From: an uncultured Granulosicoccaceae bacterium
GTDB lineage: Bacteria; Pseudomonadota; Gammaproteobacteria; Granulosicoccales; Granulosicoccaceae
DNA length: 64,000 nucleotides
Assembly (NCBI GenBank): GCA_937922675.1
Contig: CALAJN010000017.1
Coordinates: 1-64,000 of the forward strand
Direction of reading: 5' to 3'
This document shows positions 25,314-35,809 of the stretch, piece after piece (positions within the stretch are counted from its first letter, which is position 1; each line of letters starts with the position of its first letter). The translations under genes and the position numbers were made by a program. Under the pieces are notes generated by a model. It had not been told where the DNA came from and did no database searches. It worked only from the letters and a program-made list of their open reading frames with translations.

Positions 25314-26069
25314 ATGACCGAGCTCGCTGATCGTGTTGCCCTTGTAACCGGAGCCAGTCGAGGGATCGGCGCAGCGGCAGCCCGAGCGCTGGTCAGTGCC
25401 GGTGCAAAGGTCGCTCTACTGGCACGCTCGCAAACCGACATCTCAGCCCTTGCGCAAGACATCGGCGATGCCGCCATTGCAATTCGCTGTGATGTTGCCA
25501 ATGCAGACGAGGTTGCTGCCGCCGTAGAACAGGTGCTTGCACACTTTGGTGGCCTTGGTATTGTCGTGAACAATGCGGGCCTGATTGATCCGGTAGCGCG
25601 TATCGAAGTCTCTGACCCTGAAGCCTGGGGCCGGGTCGTGGACGTGAACCTCAAGGGCGTGTACCACGTCATGCACGCGGCTTTTCCTGCCTTGAGTGAT
25701 GGCGGTGGTGTGATCGTCAACTTGTCATCAGGTGCCGCCACCGGTGCGCTGGAAGGTTGGAGTCACTACTGCGCCACCAAGGCTGCCGTGTTGGCACTCA
25801 CACGTTGTGGGCACAAGGAGTGGGCCGAGCAGGGCGTGCGTGTCGTGGGACTGTCTCCCGGCACCGTTGCCACCAACATGCAGGAGGTCATTCGTGATTC
25901 CGGTGTGAATCCAGTTAGCCAACTCGACTGGTCCGCACACATACCTGCCGAAGATGCGGCGCAAGCGATTGTGTACCTCTGCACCGATGCTGCGCGAATC
26001 CACGACGGCGGGGACTTCTCCATCAAGACCGAAGAGGGTCGTCAGCTGGCCGGTTTGTCGCCTCGATAA
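25314..26069 (+). CDS. Short-chain dehydrogenase/reductase
   Basis: 251 aa classical SDR. It has the Rossmann motif TGASRGIGAAAARAL (about residues 12-26), a CDVANADE acidic loop, the NNAG motif, catalytic Ser in NLSSGAATG, and YCATKAAV holding the Tyr-x3-Lys pair. It oxidises or reduces an unknown alcohol or ketone with NAD(P). The Arg after Ser in TGASRG leans towards NADP. Followed at 17 nt by a DMT exporter gene on the same strand. Confidence 0.88.
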   Translation: MTELADRVALVTGASRGIGAAAARALVSAGAKVALLARSQTDISALAQDIGDAAIAIRCDVANADEVAAAVEQVLAHFGGLGIVVNNAGLIDPVARIEVSDPEAWGRVVDVNLKGVYHVMHAAFPALSDGGGVIVNLSSGAATGALEGWSHYCATKAAVLALTRCGHKEWAEQGVRVVGLSPGTVATNMQEVIRDSGVNPVSQLDWSAHIPAEDAAQAIVYLCTDAARIHDGGDFSIKTEEGRQLAGLSPR

Positions 26070-26086
26070 GGCCACATAAAAACGCT

Positions 26087-27022
26087 GTGCAAAACGAAGC
26101 TCGCTTTGGCCGTTATGAGTTTGGCCTGTTTGCCGCCACGGTCGCGGCCTGGTCGCTGTCGTGGTATGCCTTGTCGATCAACATGTCGACAGGTATTCCG
26201 GCGCCGGTCTCAACCACGTGGCGCTTCGGTATGGCGAGCGCCATCATGTTTGTTTGGGTTCGGGTCAGTGGAACCGCGCTGATATTTCCGTTGCGTCGCC
26301 ACTTCGACTTCATGCTGCTCGGCATGCTGTTGTTCTCAACCAACTTCATTCTTTTTTACGTCGGTTCGCTCTACGTCGTGTCCGGATTGCTGGCTGTGGT
26401 TTTCTCGCTGGCCTCGATTGTCAATTTGGGTATCGCCGCTGCTCGTGGTGACAGGGCAGGGCCGCGACGCTGGTTTGGTGCGGCCTTGGGCGCGTGTGGC
26501 ATCGCCATGCTGTACGGTCGCGAATTGACGGGAGGCATCGGTGCAATGACAGGACTCGCTCTGTGTGTCAGTGGCACCATGAGTTTCTGTTTGGGCAACC
26601 TCGTCAGCCAGTCCTTGCAGCGACAATCAGTTCCGGTAGTGTCGGCCTCGGCCTGGGGCATGTTGTATGGAATGGTGTGGAGTGCGGTGCTCGTGGTGGT
26701 CTTCGGTTACGAGTTCAGATTTGACTGGTCAGTAGCCTACGTGGGATCGATGATTTTTCTGGTGCTCGTCTCGACCATTCTTGCGTTCTGGGCCTATCTC
26801 AACCTGATTGGACGTATCGGTGCCGGGCGTGCCGCCTATGCAACCGTCATGTTTCCGATCGGAGCCTTGCTGATGTCGACCTTCGCCGAAGGATGGCAGT
26901 GGACGCCACTGGCTATGTCAGGCCTTTTGCTGGCACTCGCAGGTAATGTGTTTGTGCTGCGTGGTGAGCGCCGAAGCAGGAAGTCCGTGGGCAAGATGGG
27001 GGGCGAGACGGCGGCCTCGTGA
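26087..27022 (+). CDS. EamA/DMT-family transporter
   Basis: 311 aa with ten hydrophobic segments in two EamA halves (LGMLLFSTNFILFYVGSLYV in the first, STILAFWAYLNLIGRIGAGR in the second). The second half's AYATVMFPIGALLMSTFAEG is typical of the family. The start is a GTG at 26087, only 17 nt after the SDR stop, so the two may form an operon. Substrate unknown. Confidence 0.85.
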   Translation: MQNEARFGRYEFGLFAATVAAWSLSWYALSINMSTGIPAPVSTTWRFGMASAIMFVWVRVSGTALIFPLRRHFDFMLLGMLLFSTNFILFYVGSLYVVSGLLAVVFSLASIVNLGIAAARGDRAGPRRWFGAALGACGIAMLYGRELTGGIGAMTGLALCVSGTMSFCLGNLVSQSLQRQSVPVVSASAWGMLYGMVWSAVLVVVFGYEFRFDWSVAYVGSMIFLVLVSTILAFWAYLNLIGRIGAGRAAYATVMFPIGALLMSTFAEGWQWTPLAMSGLLLALAGNVFVLRGERRSRKSVGKMGGETAAS

Positions 27023-27112
27023 GCGCGGGGCATGTACGTCTGTTGTGAGGCAAGATGGCGTCACCGAAGGTCTGAATATACAACTGCACAATCGGAGTGG
27101 AGAAGACGCCTG

Positions 27113-27460
27113 ATGAGCGAGCACGAAAGCGAGCGAGTCATAGCCGAGCGCTACCTCGACGAGATGTTGGAGGCCGAGCGCCTGCGCGATTTTGCAGCCT
27201 GGAGCCAGCGCTGGGATTCAGATGATCTGGGCGGGCTTGATGACGCACGCTTTCAGGAGGATCTTGACGCGATGGCGCGTGAACTTGGGCCGTATCGTTC
27301 ACGCAGCTACTTCGGCTGCGTGGTACGGCAGACAGAAGTGTCGCCGCGCTACCGTTTCGTCTGGCGTACCGAATACGAGAAGGCGGACGCGCTGAATATC
27401 GTCACCATCCAACACCGCGATAATGTGTGGCGTGTTTGCGAGAATCGTTGCATGCTGTGA
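27113..27460 (+). CDS. Small hypothetical protein, possibly NTF2-like
   Basis: 115 aa from the ATG at 27113, chosen for its GGAGAAG ribosome site. It opens with a charged helix (SERVIAERYLDEMLEAERLR), is strongly acidic mid-way, and ends in beta strands (SYFGCVVRQTEV, RYRFVWRTEYEK, VTIQHRDNVWRVCENRC). That helix-then-sheet order is like small NTF2-type proteins. I recognise no family. Confidence 0.6.
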   Translation: MSEHESERVIAERYLDEMLEAERLRDFAAWSQRWDSDDLGGLDDARFQEDLDAMARELGPYRSRSYFGCVVRQTEVSPRYRFVWRTEYEKADALNIVTIQHRDNVWRVCENRCML

Positions 27461-27581
27461 TGCCTGCTTTGAAACCAGTTTTGTCACGTGAGCAAACCGG
27501 GCGCAGCTGTGCACACTCGATATAATCAGGGTAGATCAGTTCGCTGATACTGCCCTTTAGCCTCAACAGACCACCGCTGCA

Positions 27582-29246
27582 ATGGCCCAGTACGTCTACA
27601 CCATGAATCGGGTCGGCAAGATCGTGCCGCCCAAGCGCGAGATCCTGAAGAACATCTCGCTGTCCTTCTTCCCTGGCGCCAAAATTGGCGTGTTGGGGCT
27701 GAACGGCGCTGGCAAGTCGACCTTGTTGAGAATCATGGCAGGCGTGGATACCGAGATTGAGGGCGAGGCCCGGCCCATGCCAAACCTCAATATCGGGTAT
27801 CTGGAGCAGGAGCCAAAGCTCGACCCTGACAAGACGGTGCGCGAGATTGTCGAGCAGGCCGTAGGCGAGGTGAATGACGCCAAGGCAAGGCTGGATGAGG
27901 TTTATGCCGCTTACGCGGAACCTGATGCAGATTTTGATGCGCTAGCCGCCGAGCAGGGCAAGCTTGAAGCGATCATTGAAGCGGCTGACGGGCACAATAT
28001 GGAAGTGCAGATGGACAAGGCGGCGGATGCACTCAGACTGCCGCCCTGGGACGCAAAGATCGAGCATTTGTCGGGCGGCGAGAAGCGTCGCGTGGCCCTC
28101 TGTCGTTTGCTGCTCTCAGGCCCGGACATGCTGCTGCTCGATGAGCCCACCAACCACCTCGATGCGGATTCGGTGCACTGGCTGGAGCAGTTTCTGGGGG
28201 ATTTCAACGGCACCGTGGTTGCGATTACCCACGACCGTTACTTCCTTGACAATGTTGCTGGCTGGATACTTGAGCTGGATCGTGGACATGGCATTCCTTA
28301 TGAGGGTAATTACTCGGGCTGGCTTGACCAGAAATCCGCGCGCCTTGAACAGGAGTCCAAACAGGAGTCCAGTCACGCCAAGGCAATGAAGGCTGAGCTT
28401 GAGTGGGTACGACAAGGTGCCAAGGGTCGGCAGAGCAAGTCCAAGGCACGCCTGCAGCGCTTCGCCGAGATGCAGACGCAAGAGTTTCAAAAGCGCGCCG
28501 AGACCAACGAAATCTACATCCCGGCAGGCCAGCGTCTGGGTGACAAGGTCATTGAGTTCAACAACGTCACCAAGTCCTACGGGGACAGAGTATTGATTGA
28601 GGACCTGTCCTTTGCCATACCGCCTGGTGCCATAGTTGGCATTATTGGTGGCAACGGTGCAGGTAAGTCCACGCTGTTCAGGATGATCATGGGGCAGGAA
28701 TCACCGGATAGCGGCAGCATTGATATCGGTGAAACAGTTGATCTTGCGTTTGTGGATCAAAGCCGTGATGACCTTGACGGTGACAAGACCGTTTTCGATA
28801 TCGTCTCCGATGGTAGTGATGTGATCACCATCGGTACTCATGAAATGCCTGCGCGTGCCTATGTCGGGCGCTTCAACTTCAAGGGACAGGATCAGCAGAA
28901 GTTCGTCAAGGATCTCTCTGGCGGTGAGCGCGGCCGGCTGCACCTTGCCTTGACACTCAAGCAGGGTGCCAACGTGCTGTTGCTCGATGAGCCCTCCAAC
29001 GATCTTGACGTGGAAACCTTGCGGGCGCTGGAAGAGGCCTTGCTCGATTTTGCAGGTTCTGCTGTAGTTATCAGCCACGATCGCTGGTTCCTTGATCGTG
29101 TTGCGACCCACATCCTTGCCTACGAAGCACCGGATGAAATCAACTTTTTTGCGGGTAACTACACCGAGTACGAGGCGGACCGTCGAGAGCGCCTTGGAGA
29201 CGACGCCGTGCAGCCCAAGCGTACGCGCTACAAAAAAATCGCCTGA
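27582..29246 (+). CDS. ettA: Energy-dependent translational throttle protein EttA
   Basis: 554 aa, the usual EttA length (ABC-F). It has two ATPase cassettes. The first has GLNGAGKSTLLRIMAG, LSGGEKRRVALCRLL and LLLDEPTNHLD. The second has GGNGAGKSTLFRMIMG, LSGGERGRLHLALTL and VLLLDEPSNDLD. The charged linker between them (SSHAKAMKAELEWVRQGAKG) is the P-site-tRNA-interacting region. N-terminal MAQYVYTMNRVGKIVPPKRE is diagnostic. It binds the ribosomal E-site and restrains the first peptide bond when ADP/ATP is high. Confidence 0.97.
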   Translation: MAQYVYTMNRVGKIVPPKREILKNISLSFFPGAKIGVLGLNGAGKSTLLRIMAGVDTEIEGEARPMPNLNIGYLEQEPKLDPDKTVREIVEQAVGEVNDAKARLDEVYAAYAEPDADFDALAAEQGKLEAIIEAADGHNMEVQMDKAADALRLPPWDAKIEHLSGGEKRRVALCRLLLSGPDMLLLDEPTNHLDADSVHWLEQFLGDFNGTVVAITHDRYFLDNVAGWILELDRGHGIPYEGNYSGWLDQKSARLEQESKQESSHAKAMKAELEWVRQGAKGRQSKSKARLQRFAEMQTQEFQKRAETNEIYIPAGQRLGDKVIEFNNVTKSYGDRVLIEDLSFAIPPGAIVGIIGGNGAGKSTLFRMIMGQESPDSGSIDIGETVDLAFVDQSRDDLDGDKTVFDIVSDGSDVITIGTHEMPARAYVGRFNFKGQDQQKFVKDLSGGERGRLHLALTLKQGANVLLLDEPSNDLDVETLRALEEALLDFAGSAVVISHDRWFLDRVATHILAYEAPDEINFFAGNYTEYEADRRERLGDDAVQPKRTRYKKIA

Positions 29247-29307
29247 CGCGTAACGCCCGGTCATCACCCTGCCACCGAACAACAGCCTGCTCATTGAGGA
29301 AAACACC

Positions 29308-29967
29308 ATGCTCACCGACAAGGATTTGACCGAGCGCGGACTGAAGGCCACCTTGGTGCAACATCCGCTGGTGCAACACAAGCTGACCTTGATGCGCCAG
29401 TCAGAGCAAAGTTCGAGTGCGTTTCGTGCGTTGTTGCGTGAGATCTCCTGGTTATTGTGCTTTGAGGTCACTCGGGATCTACCGCTTGAGATGCGTGACA
29501 TCGAGACGCCGGTTGAGCCGATGAGTGCGCCGGTGCTGAAAGGGCGCAAGCTTGCGTTCATTTCCATCCTGCGTGCGGGCAATGGCATGCTCGACGGCAT
29601 GCTGGACGTGATCCCATCCGCACGAGTAGGGCATGTGGGTCTCTATCGTGACCCGGATACCCTCGAGGCCGTTGAGTACTATTACAAAGTACCAGGCGAT
29701 ATCGGTGAGCGTTTGATCGTGTGCGTTGACCCGATGCTTGCTACCGCAAACTCGGCGATCGCTGCTGTGCAGAGGCTTAAGAACGGGGGCGCCAAAGACA
29801 TGCGTTTTGTCTGCCTGATCTCGGCACCCGAAGGTATCAAGGCCTTCAATGAGGCACACCCGGATGTGCCGGTGGTTACCGCAGCTGTGGACTCCCATCT
29901 GAACGATCACGGCTACATCGTCCCGGGCCTGGGTGACGCCGGCGACCGAATCTTCGGCACCAAGTAG
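29308..29967 (+). CDS. upp: Uracil phosphoribosyltransferase
   Basis: 219 aa (usual about 208). It has the ordinary Upp pattern [48 protein letters not shown] and the C-terminal [11 protein letters not shown]. It makes UMP from uracil and PRPP. The PRPP loop is normally VDPMLATGGSA in this family; here it reads [11 protein letters not shown], replacing the glycine pair. Ribosome site GAGGAAAAC is present. It lies 61 nt after ettA. Confidence 0.92.
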   Translation: MLTDKDLTERGLKATLVQHPLVQHKLTLMRQSEQSSSAFRALLREISWLLCFEVTRDLPLEMRDIETPVEPMSAPVLKGRKLAFISILRAGNGMLDGMLDVIPSARVGHVGLYRDPDTLEAVEYYYKVPGDIGERLIVCVDPMLATANSAIAAVQRLKNGGAKDMRFVCLISAPEGIKAFNEAHPDVPVVTAAVDSHLNDHGYIVPGLGDAGDRIFGTK

Positions 29968-30029
29968 GTGGCGGGCCGGGAAACGGCCGGTGTGGTGTGC
30001 CCAAGGACGCCCCACGCAACCATTCGCAT

Positions 30030-31595
30030 ATGACCCAATCCATGACTTCAAAGGGCTCAGCCCCTCGACGCCGATCACGGCGGCGTAGTCATCGCGGCAC
30101 GCCTGATGGCTCAATCGCGCAGCGACCATTCAAGCAGCCGCGCCGTACGCTAGCGCCCATCGACGGTGTATCAGCGGATGAGCTTGAGTCCATTCACGAG
30201 GGCTCGCTCCGGGTGTTGCAAGACACGGGTATCGCGGTATTGCATGACGAGGCGCGTGAGCGGTTTCGTTCAGCGGGCGCCAGGATCGGTGCTGACGGGC
30301 TACGGGTACATCTGGATCCGGATTTTGTGCTGGCGCAACTCAAGACAGTGCCTGGCAGCTTTCGCCTGCACGCTCGCAATCCTGCTCATGACGTTGAGAT
30401 CGGGGGGGATGCATTGGCGTTTTGCATGATGGCCAGCGCACCGAATGCTTCCTGTATGGATCGTGGCAGGCGCACAGGAAATCAGCTCGACTATCGCAAC
30501 TTCTTGAAACTGTCACAGTTGCATAACGTGTTGCACATGAACGGTGGTTACCCTTGTGAGCCGGTCGATGTGCATGCATCGGTGCGTCATCTGGAATGCG
30601 TTCGTGATCTTCTGACTCTGACCGACAAGGCGTTTTGTATTTATTCGCTGGGTGCCGAGCGCAATCAAGATGCGATAGAGATGACGCGTATCGGGCGTGG
30701 TGTCAGTGTTGAACAATTGCGTGAGCAGCCATCGGTATGGACTGTCATCAATACCAACTCACCTCTGCAGCTAGATATTCCGATGATGCAAGGCATCATC
30801 GAGATGAGTGGTATGGGCCAGCCAGTGGTGATCACGCCCTTTACCCTGGCGGGTGCCATGGCGCCAGTGACAATAGCCGGTGCACTGGTGTTACAGAATG
30901 CCGAAGCGCTCGCCGCCATTGCCTTCAGTCAACTGGTGCGTCCAGGTGCACCGGTGGTCTACGGAGGCTTTACCAGCAATGTGGACATGAAATCGGGGTC
31001 TCCGGCATTCGGTACGCCTGAGTACATGCGCGCACAGCTGGTGGGTGGGCAGCTCGCCAGACGATATGCGATTCCGTATCGCAGCAGTAACGTGTGTGCT
31101 GCCAACACCATAGATGCTCAGGCCGCCTATGAGAGTGTCTTCTCCTTGTGGGGCGCTATCAACGGCGGAGTCAACATGCTCAAGCATGGAGCTGGCTGGC
31201 TTGAGGGTGGTTTGTGTTGTTCCTATGAGAAGACGATGCTAGACATCGAGCTGCTGCAAATGGTGGAGAAGCTCATGGAGCCGCTGGATTTGTCGGCCGA
31301 GGCCTTGGCCCTGGAAGCGATTGCTGATGTTGGGCCTGGTGGCCACTTCTTTGGTACCGCTCACACACAGGAGCGGTATCGAGATGCCTTTCATGCGCCG
31401 ATGCTGTCTGATTGGCGCAATTTTGAAAGTTGGCTGGAGGCAGGATCACCCACCACCATGCAGCACGCCAACCGCCTGTGGAAAGAACGGCTCGAGATCT
31501 ACCAGGCGCCAGCGATTGATGGAGGTATTGCTGCGGAGCTAGACGAGTATGTGGAACGGCGTACCGCTGAAGGGGGAGTCAAGACAGATTTCTGA
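30030..31595 (+). CDS. Trimethylamine methyltransferase (MttB)-superfamily protein, non-pyrrolysine type
   Basis: 521 aa, starting at one of several close Met codons (30030 chosen; weak ribosome site). After an Arg/Ser-rich N-terminus of about 40 residues, it shows the MttB/MtgB barrel signatures: EGSLRVLQDTGIAVLHDEAR, MMASAPNASCMDRGRRTG, SPLQLDIPMMQGIIEMSGM, VITPFTLAGAMAPVTIAGAL and the glycine-rich MLKHGAGWLEGGLCCSYEK. There is no in-frame amber codon, so it is a standard (MtgB-like) member rather than a pyrrolysine enzyme. Members move methyl groups from quaternary amines to a corrinoid protein. No corrinoid protein lies nearby. The position upstream of choline sulfatase and choline dehydrogenase suggests a betaine/choline substrate. 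Confidence 0.85.
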   Translation: MTQSMTSKGSAPRRRSRRRSHRGTPDGSIAQRPFKQPRRTLAPIDGVSADELESIHEGSLRVLQDTGIAVLHDEARERFRSAGARIGADGLRVHLDPDFVLAQLKTVPGSFRLHARNPAHDVEIGGDALAFCMMASAPNASCMDRGRRTGNQLDYRNFLKLSQLHNVLHMNGGYPCEPVDVHASVRHLECVRDLLTLTDKAFCIYSLGAERNQDAIEMTRIGRGVSVEQLREQPSVWTVINTNSPLQLDIPMMQGIIEMSGMGQPVVITPFTLAGAMAPVTIAGALVLQNAEALAAIAFSQLVRPGAPVVYGGFTSNVDMKSGSPAFGTPEYMRAQLVGGQLARRYAIPYRSSNVCAANTIDAQAAYESVFSLWGAINGGVNMLKHGAGWLEGGLCCSYEKTMLDIELLQMVEKLMEPLDLSAEALALEAIADVGPGGHFFGTAHTQERYRDAFHAPMLSDWRNFESWLEAGSPTTMQHANRLWKERLEIYQAPAIDGGIAAELDEYVERRTAEGGVKTDF

Positions 31596-31707
31596 TAGCG
31601 ACTGCAGCCCGATAGCGGGAGGCGCTTCTGAAACCACACCATGGCGTGATTTCGGGTAAGTTTCGTTGCGATGTCATCGAACGAAAGCACCACCGAGAAG
31701 CTGCTAC

Positions 31708-33255
31708 ATGAGTCATGCGCCCGAGCCCTCCCGGCCACCCAACATCCTGATCCTGATGGTGGACCAGTTGACCGGTACCTTCTGGCAAGACGGCCCTGCA
31801 GCTTTCCTTGATGTGCCTCATTTGCGCGCTTTGCATGAGCGCAGTGTCAACTGTTCAAGCTGCTATACGCCAAGTCCCTTGTGCACGCCTGCACGTGCCT
31901 CTTTCGTAACCGGTTTGTTGCCATCGACTACCACGGTCTACGACAATGCGGCCGAGTTCCCATCCAACCTACCGACCTATGCGCACTATTTGAGGCGTGC
32001 CGGTTGGTACACCGCCTTGTCGGGAAAGATGCACTTTGTCGGCGCAGACCAATTGCACGGATTTGAGGATCGCCTGACAACCGATATCTATCCCGCAGAC
32101 TTCGGCTGGACACCGGATTGGCAGCGTCCGCTTGAGCGCGTTGATTGGTGGTATCACAACCTGTCGTCAGTCACTGAAGCCGGTGTGGCGCATACCAGCA
32201 ACCAACTCGAGTACGACGACGAGGTGGCGTATCATGCCAATGCTCGCCTGTTGCAATTGGCACGACGTCAAGACGAACGTCCTTTCTGTCTGACGGTCAG
32301 TTTTACCCACCCTCACGATCCCTACACCTGTCGTCCGGAACAATGGGCTCGCTATGACGGTGTGGACATCCCGGCGCCAAACACGCAAGAGCTTGATGCA
32401 GCCGAACGTGACCCTCATACCCAGAGGCTGTACGGTGCCGTGGATGCAGAACGCTTTACGGTCACTGATGCGCATGTGGCCGCGGCGCGTCGTGCCTATT
32501 GCGCCAATATTTCCTACCTTGATGACAAGATCGGCGAGTTGCTGTCAACGCTTGAAGCAACCGGGCTTGGGGACAATACGGTGGTGGTGTTTTGCGCTGA
32601 TCACGGCGACATGCTGGGTGAGCGCGGACTTTGGTACAAGATGAATTTTTTTGAAGGCGCTGCACGCGTGCCACTGAGCATCGCATTTCCTGATGGTCGT
32701 GGCGCGGGGCGCAGTCTTGACGCCCCGACCTCTGCTATGGATGTGGTGCCTACCTTGCTCGATATAGCCGGTGTCAAGTCAGAGGATGTGGTTATCCCCT
32801 TTGACGGGCGATCCTTGATGCCAATGATCAACGGAGCTGCTCCAACGGAGCGCGTCGTCGCTGTTGAGTACATGGCGGAAGGCTCGGTCAGCAGTATGGT
32901 CATGTTGCGAGAAGGGAATTACAAATACATCTATTGCGCTGCTGATCCTGAACAGCTGTTTGACCTCGCCAGTGATCCTGCTGAACGCGACAATCTAGCG
33001 ACCGATCCCGCGTGTTCCGATGTGCTGAAACACTTTCAATCTCTGCTCGAGTGCGGCTGGAATCTGGATGCACTGGATGCGGATGTCCGTGAAAACCAGC
33101 AACGTCGCATCCTTTGCTACGAGGCGCTCAGAGAGGGGCGATACACGCCCTGGGATCACGAGCCCAGACAGACAGCGCCTGATCGATTCATGCGCAATCA
33201 TCTGGACCTGAACGAGGTGGAGGCTGGCTCACGCGTGCCTGCTCAAGTCTCATGA
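31708..33255 (+). CDS. betC: Choline-sulfatase BetC
   Basis: 515 aa, close to S. meliloti BetC in length and pattern. The sulfatase signature is [10 protein letters not shown], with Cys59 as the residue converted to formylglycine by the C-x-P-x-R motif. Metal-binding [29 protein letters not shown] and [25 protein letters not shown] stretches (here [15 protein letters not shown]) are BetC hallmarks. It hydrolyses choline-O-sulfate to choline and sulfate in the cytoplasm. A GAGAAG ribosome site precedes the ATG at 31708. The gene overlaps the next one by ATGA. Confidence 0.95.
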   Translation: MSHAPEPSRPPNILILMVDQLTGTFWQDGPAAFLDVPHLRALHERSVNCSSCYTPSPLCTPARASFVTGLLPSTTTVYDNAAEFPSNLPTYAHYLRRAGWYTALSGKMHFVGADQLHGFEDRLTTDIYPADFGWTPDWQRPLERVDWWYHNLSSVTEAGVAHTSNQLEYDDEVAYHANARLLQLARRQDERPFCLTVSFTHPHDPYTCRPEQWARYDGVDIPAPNTQELDAAERDPHTQRLYGAVDAERFTVTDAHVAAARRAYCANISYLDDKIGELLSTLEATGLGDNTVVVFCADHGDMLGERGLWYKMNFFEGAARVPLSIAFPDGRGAGRSLDAPTSAMDVVPTLLDIAGVKSEDVVIPFDGRSLMPMINGAAPTERVVAVEYMAEGSVSSMVMLREGNYKYIYCAADPEQLFDLASDPAERDNLATDPACSDVLKHFQSLLECGWNLDALDADVRENQQRRILCYEALREGRYTPWDHEPRQTAPDRFMRNHLDLNEVEAGSRVPAQVS

Positions 33256-34973
33256 ATACGTCGATGAACGGTCCGATAAACGGCATGAACACCGGCGAGG
33301 CGGACTACATCATTGTCGGGTCCGGCTCAGCAGGCTCAATCCTCGCGGCACGTTTGTCAGAGGATCCCGAGGTCAGTGTCATCTTGCTTGAGGCTGGGGG
33401 TTCGGATGTTCACCCCTTTGTGCAAATGCCCAGCGCCTTGTCAATCCCCATGAACCTGCCGCGTTTTAACTGGGGCTTTGAATCAGAGCCTGAGCCCGGC
33501 CTGGACGGCAGGCAACTGGATTGTCCTCGCGGGCGTGTACTCGGTGGATCATCGTCGATCAATGGAATGGCTTTTGTGCGGGGCCATGCTTGTGATATTG
33601 ATGAATGGGCTGAGCGCGGTGCGGAAGGCTGGGACTATGCGCACTGTTTGCCTTACTACAAACGTCTCGAATCCTGGTATCACGGGGCCAACCGCTATCG
33701 AGGCGGCAGTGGGCCGGTGGCGGTGTGTGCAGGCAATGATATGCGCCTTAACCCTTTGTATGAGGCATATATTGCAGCCGGCGAACAGGCGGGGTATCCG
33801 TTTACCCCGGACTATAACGGGCACCAGCAGGAAGGTGTCGGCCAGATGCACATGAACGTGGACAGGGGTGTGCGAGCTTCGACTGCTCGCGCCTACTTGA
33901 GATCCGCCAGGGCGCGACCTAATTTGCGTGTGCTGACCGGCGTGTTGGTGGATCGGGTGCTCCTGCAGGGCACGCGAGCAATCGGGGTCGTCTATCACAG
34001 CGGTGGTCGTGTCATGAGTCTTGCGGCTACACGTGAGGTGATTCTGTCTGCAGGCTCAATTGGCTCCCCCGCCGTGTTGCAACGCTCCGGAATTGGTCCT
34101 GCCAAGGTGTTGGAGGCTGCTGCTGTACCGGTTGTTGTTGATGCGCCCGGTGTAGGCGAGAACCTTCAGGATCACCTTGAGGTCTACTTTCAGTACCGTT
34201 GCCTGCAGCCGGTCTCGTTGAACAAGCACTTGTCGTGGTGGCGCAAGGGACTGATTGGAGCGCGTTGGTTAATGACTCGGGATGGGCTTGGCGCGACCAA
34301 TCACTTTGAAGCCTGTGCGTTTATCCGTTCAAAAGCGGGCAGACGCTCACCTGACATACAACATCACTTCTTGCCGGCAGCGATGCGTTACGACGGTCGT
34401 TCAGCTTTTGGAGGCGATGGTTTTCAGGTGCACGTGGGCCCCAATAAGCCTGTCAGCCGTGGCCACGTACGTATTCGCTCCTCGGATCCCGCGCAGTCGC
34501 CTTCGATCCTGTTCAATTACCTGACAGCGCGCGAGGACGTCGAGGATTGGCGCGCGGCGATCCGACTAACGCGCGAGATGCTCGGACAGGAGGCGTTGGC
34601 CATCTATCGCGGTGATGAGATTCAGCCGGGATACCACATCGACAGTGATGAGGCGATAGATGCGTGGGTGCGCGCCAACGTGGAGAGCGCCTATCACCCA
34701 TCGTGCAGCGTAAAGCTCGGTGCGGCTGACGATCCGATGGCGGTGTTGGACTCCGAGTGTCAGGTACGCGGAGTCAAGGGCTTGCGTGTTATTGATTCGT
34801 CAATTTTCCCGTCGATTACCAACGGTAATTTGAACGCACCCTCAATGATGGTTGCCGAACGCGGCGCGGACATCATTCGCGGGCGCCTGTTGCCGCCTGA
34901 GGAGGTTCCAGTGTGGGAGCCCGATGACTGGCAAACCAAGCAGCGTTCAGTAAAGGGTCACGATGCCTACTGA
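33252..34973 (+). CDS. GMC oxidoreductase, choline dehydrogenase-type
   Basis: 573 aa. It has the FAD Rossmann motif [22 protein letters not shown] signature 1 in [20 protein letters not shown] and signature 2 in [16 protein letters not shown]. The catalytic His lies near [12 protein letters not shown] and the C-terminal [18 protein letters not shown] ending is present ([15 protein letters not shown]). The family oxidises primary alcohols. Downstream of betC and overlapping it by ATGA, the likely substrate is choline, giving betaine aldehyde. No betB (betaine aldehyde dehydrogenase) follows, though many BetA enzymes do both steps. Confidence 0.88.
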   Translation: MNTSMNGPINGMNTGEADYIIVGSGSAGSILAARLSEDPEVSVILLEAGGSDVHPFVQMPSALSIPMNLPRFNWGFESEPEPGLDGRQLDCPRGRVLGGSSSINGMAFVRGHACDIDEWAERGAEGWDYAHCLPYYKRLESWYHGANRYRGGSGPVAVCAGNDMRLNPLYEAYIAAGEQAGYPFTPDYNGHQQEGVGQMHMNVDRGVRASTARAYLRSARARPNLRVLTGVLVDRVLLQGTRAIGVVYHSGGRVMSLAATREVILSAGSIGSPAVLQRSGIGPAKVLEAAAVPVVVDAPGVGENLQDHLEVYFQYRCLQPVSLNKHLSWWRKGLIGARWLMTRDGLGATNHFEACAFIRSKAGRRSPDIQHHFLPAAMRYDGRSAFGGDGFQVHVGPNKPVSRGHVRIRSSDPAQSPSILFNYLTAREDVEDWRAAIRLTREMLGQEALAIYRGDEIQPGYHIDSDEAIDAWVRANVESAYHPSCSVKLGAADDPMAVLDSECQVRGVKGLRVIDSSIFPSITNGNLNAPSMMVAERGADIIRGRLLPPEEVPVWEPDDWQTKQRSVKGHDAY

Positions 34974-35007
34974 ACGCCGCTTGACGTATTGACTTACCGG
35001 TGCTGTT

Positions 35008-35685
35008 TTACTCGCCAATGCTGAGCAGTTCTACTTCAAAGATCAGCGTGGCGTCAGGTCCGATGGAAGGCGGCGCGCCGCGCTCACCGTAGGCAAGGTT
35101 GGACGGGATGACAAAGCGGTTCTTCTGGCCCACTTTCATCAACTGCAGACCCTCGGTCCAACCGGGGATGACCCCTTGCAGCGGGAAGGTTGCAGGCTCG
35201 CCGCGAGCAATGGAGCTATCGAACTCCGTGCCGTCGATCAGGGTGCCAACATAGTGCACCGAGACGGTGTCCTCGGCGCTCGGCATCTCGCCGTCACCCT
35301 CGGTGAGTACTTCCACCTGTAGACCCGTATCGGTCACTGTCACGCCCTCTTTGGCGGCGTTTTCTTCAAGGAAGGCACTCCCGACAGCGGCGGCCTCAGC
35401 TCGAGCGGCTTCTGCTTGTGCCTGGGCACGCGTTTGCAGGAGGGTCTGAGCCTCCTCGATAGTCAGCTCGGTCTCGGAGTCCGAGTTCTGGGCCTCGAGG
35501 CCCTGCATGAAGAAATCCAGATCAACTTCCCCGAATTGCTTTAGCTGCTCGCCGATCATCATGCCGAGGCTGTAGGCGACTTGGGCGTCCTCGGTCTCAA
35601 GAGCGGTGTCCTGAGCTAGACCGAGAGACGGGCCTGACAGAGCGAGACTGCCAGCGACGAGGGTGGCAAGGGCGGTGCGTTTCAT
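35008..35685 (-). CDS. Periplasmic FKBP-type peptidyl-prolyl isomerase
   Basis: 225 aa from the ATG at 35685, chosen because AGGA lies 6 nt upstream; the ATG two codons earlier abuts AGGA. A signal peptide ends near LGLAQD. Residues about 40-110 form the helical dimerisation domain of Mip/FkpA/FklB proteins ([20 protein letters not shown]). The FKBP domain follows ([53 protein letters not shown]). It accelerates proline isomerisation in envelope protein folding. Confidence 0.92.
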   Translation of the reverse strand: MKRTALATLVAGSLALSGPSLGLAQDTALETEDAQVAYSLGMMIGEQLKQFGEVDLDFFMQGLEAQNSDSETELTIEEAQTLLQTRAQAQAEAARAEAAAVGSAFLEENAAKEGVTVTDTGLQVEVLTEGDGEMPSAEDTVSVHYVGTLIDGTEFDSSIARGEPATFPLQGVIPGWTEGLQLMKVGQKNRFVIPSNLAYGERGAPPSIGPDATLIFEVELLSIGE

Positions 35686-35809
35686 CAACATTCCTGGTGG
35701 GTAGTCCAAAAGATTAACTTCCGAACTATGTCACAAGCTGTGCCAAAACGTTACCTATTTGCCGCTCTTGCACCGTTGGCCTGTGGCCAGGAGTTACCCA
35801 GAATGCGAC

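Noticed and set aside
28701..29600. Minus-strand frame of 299 codons
   Set aside because: Antisense to ettA and upp, both certain genes.
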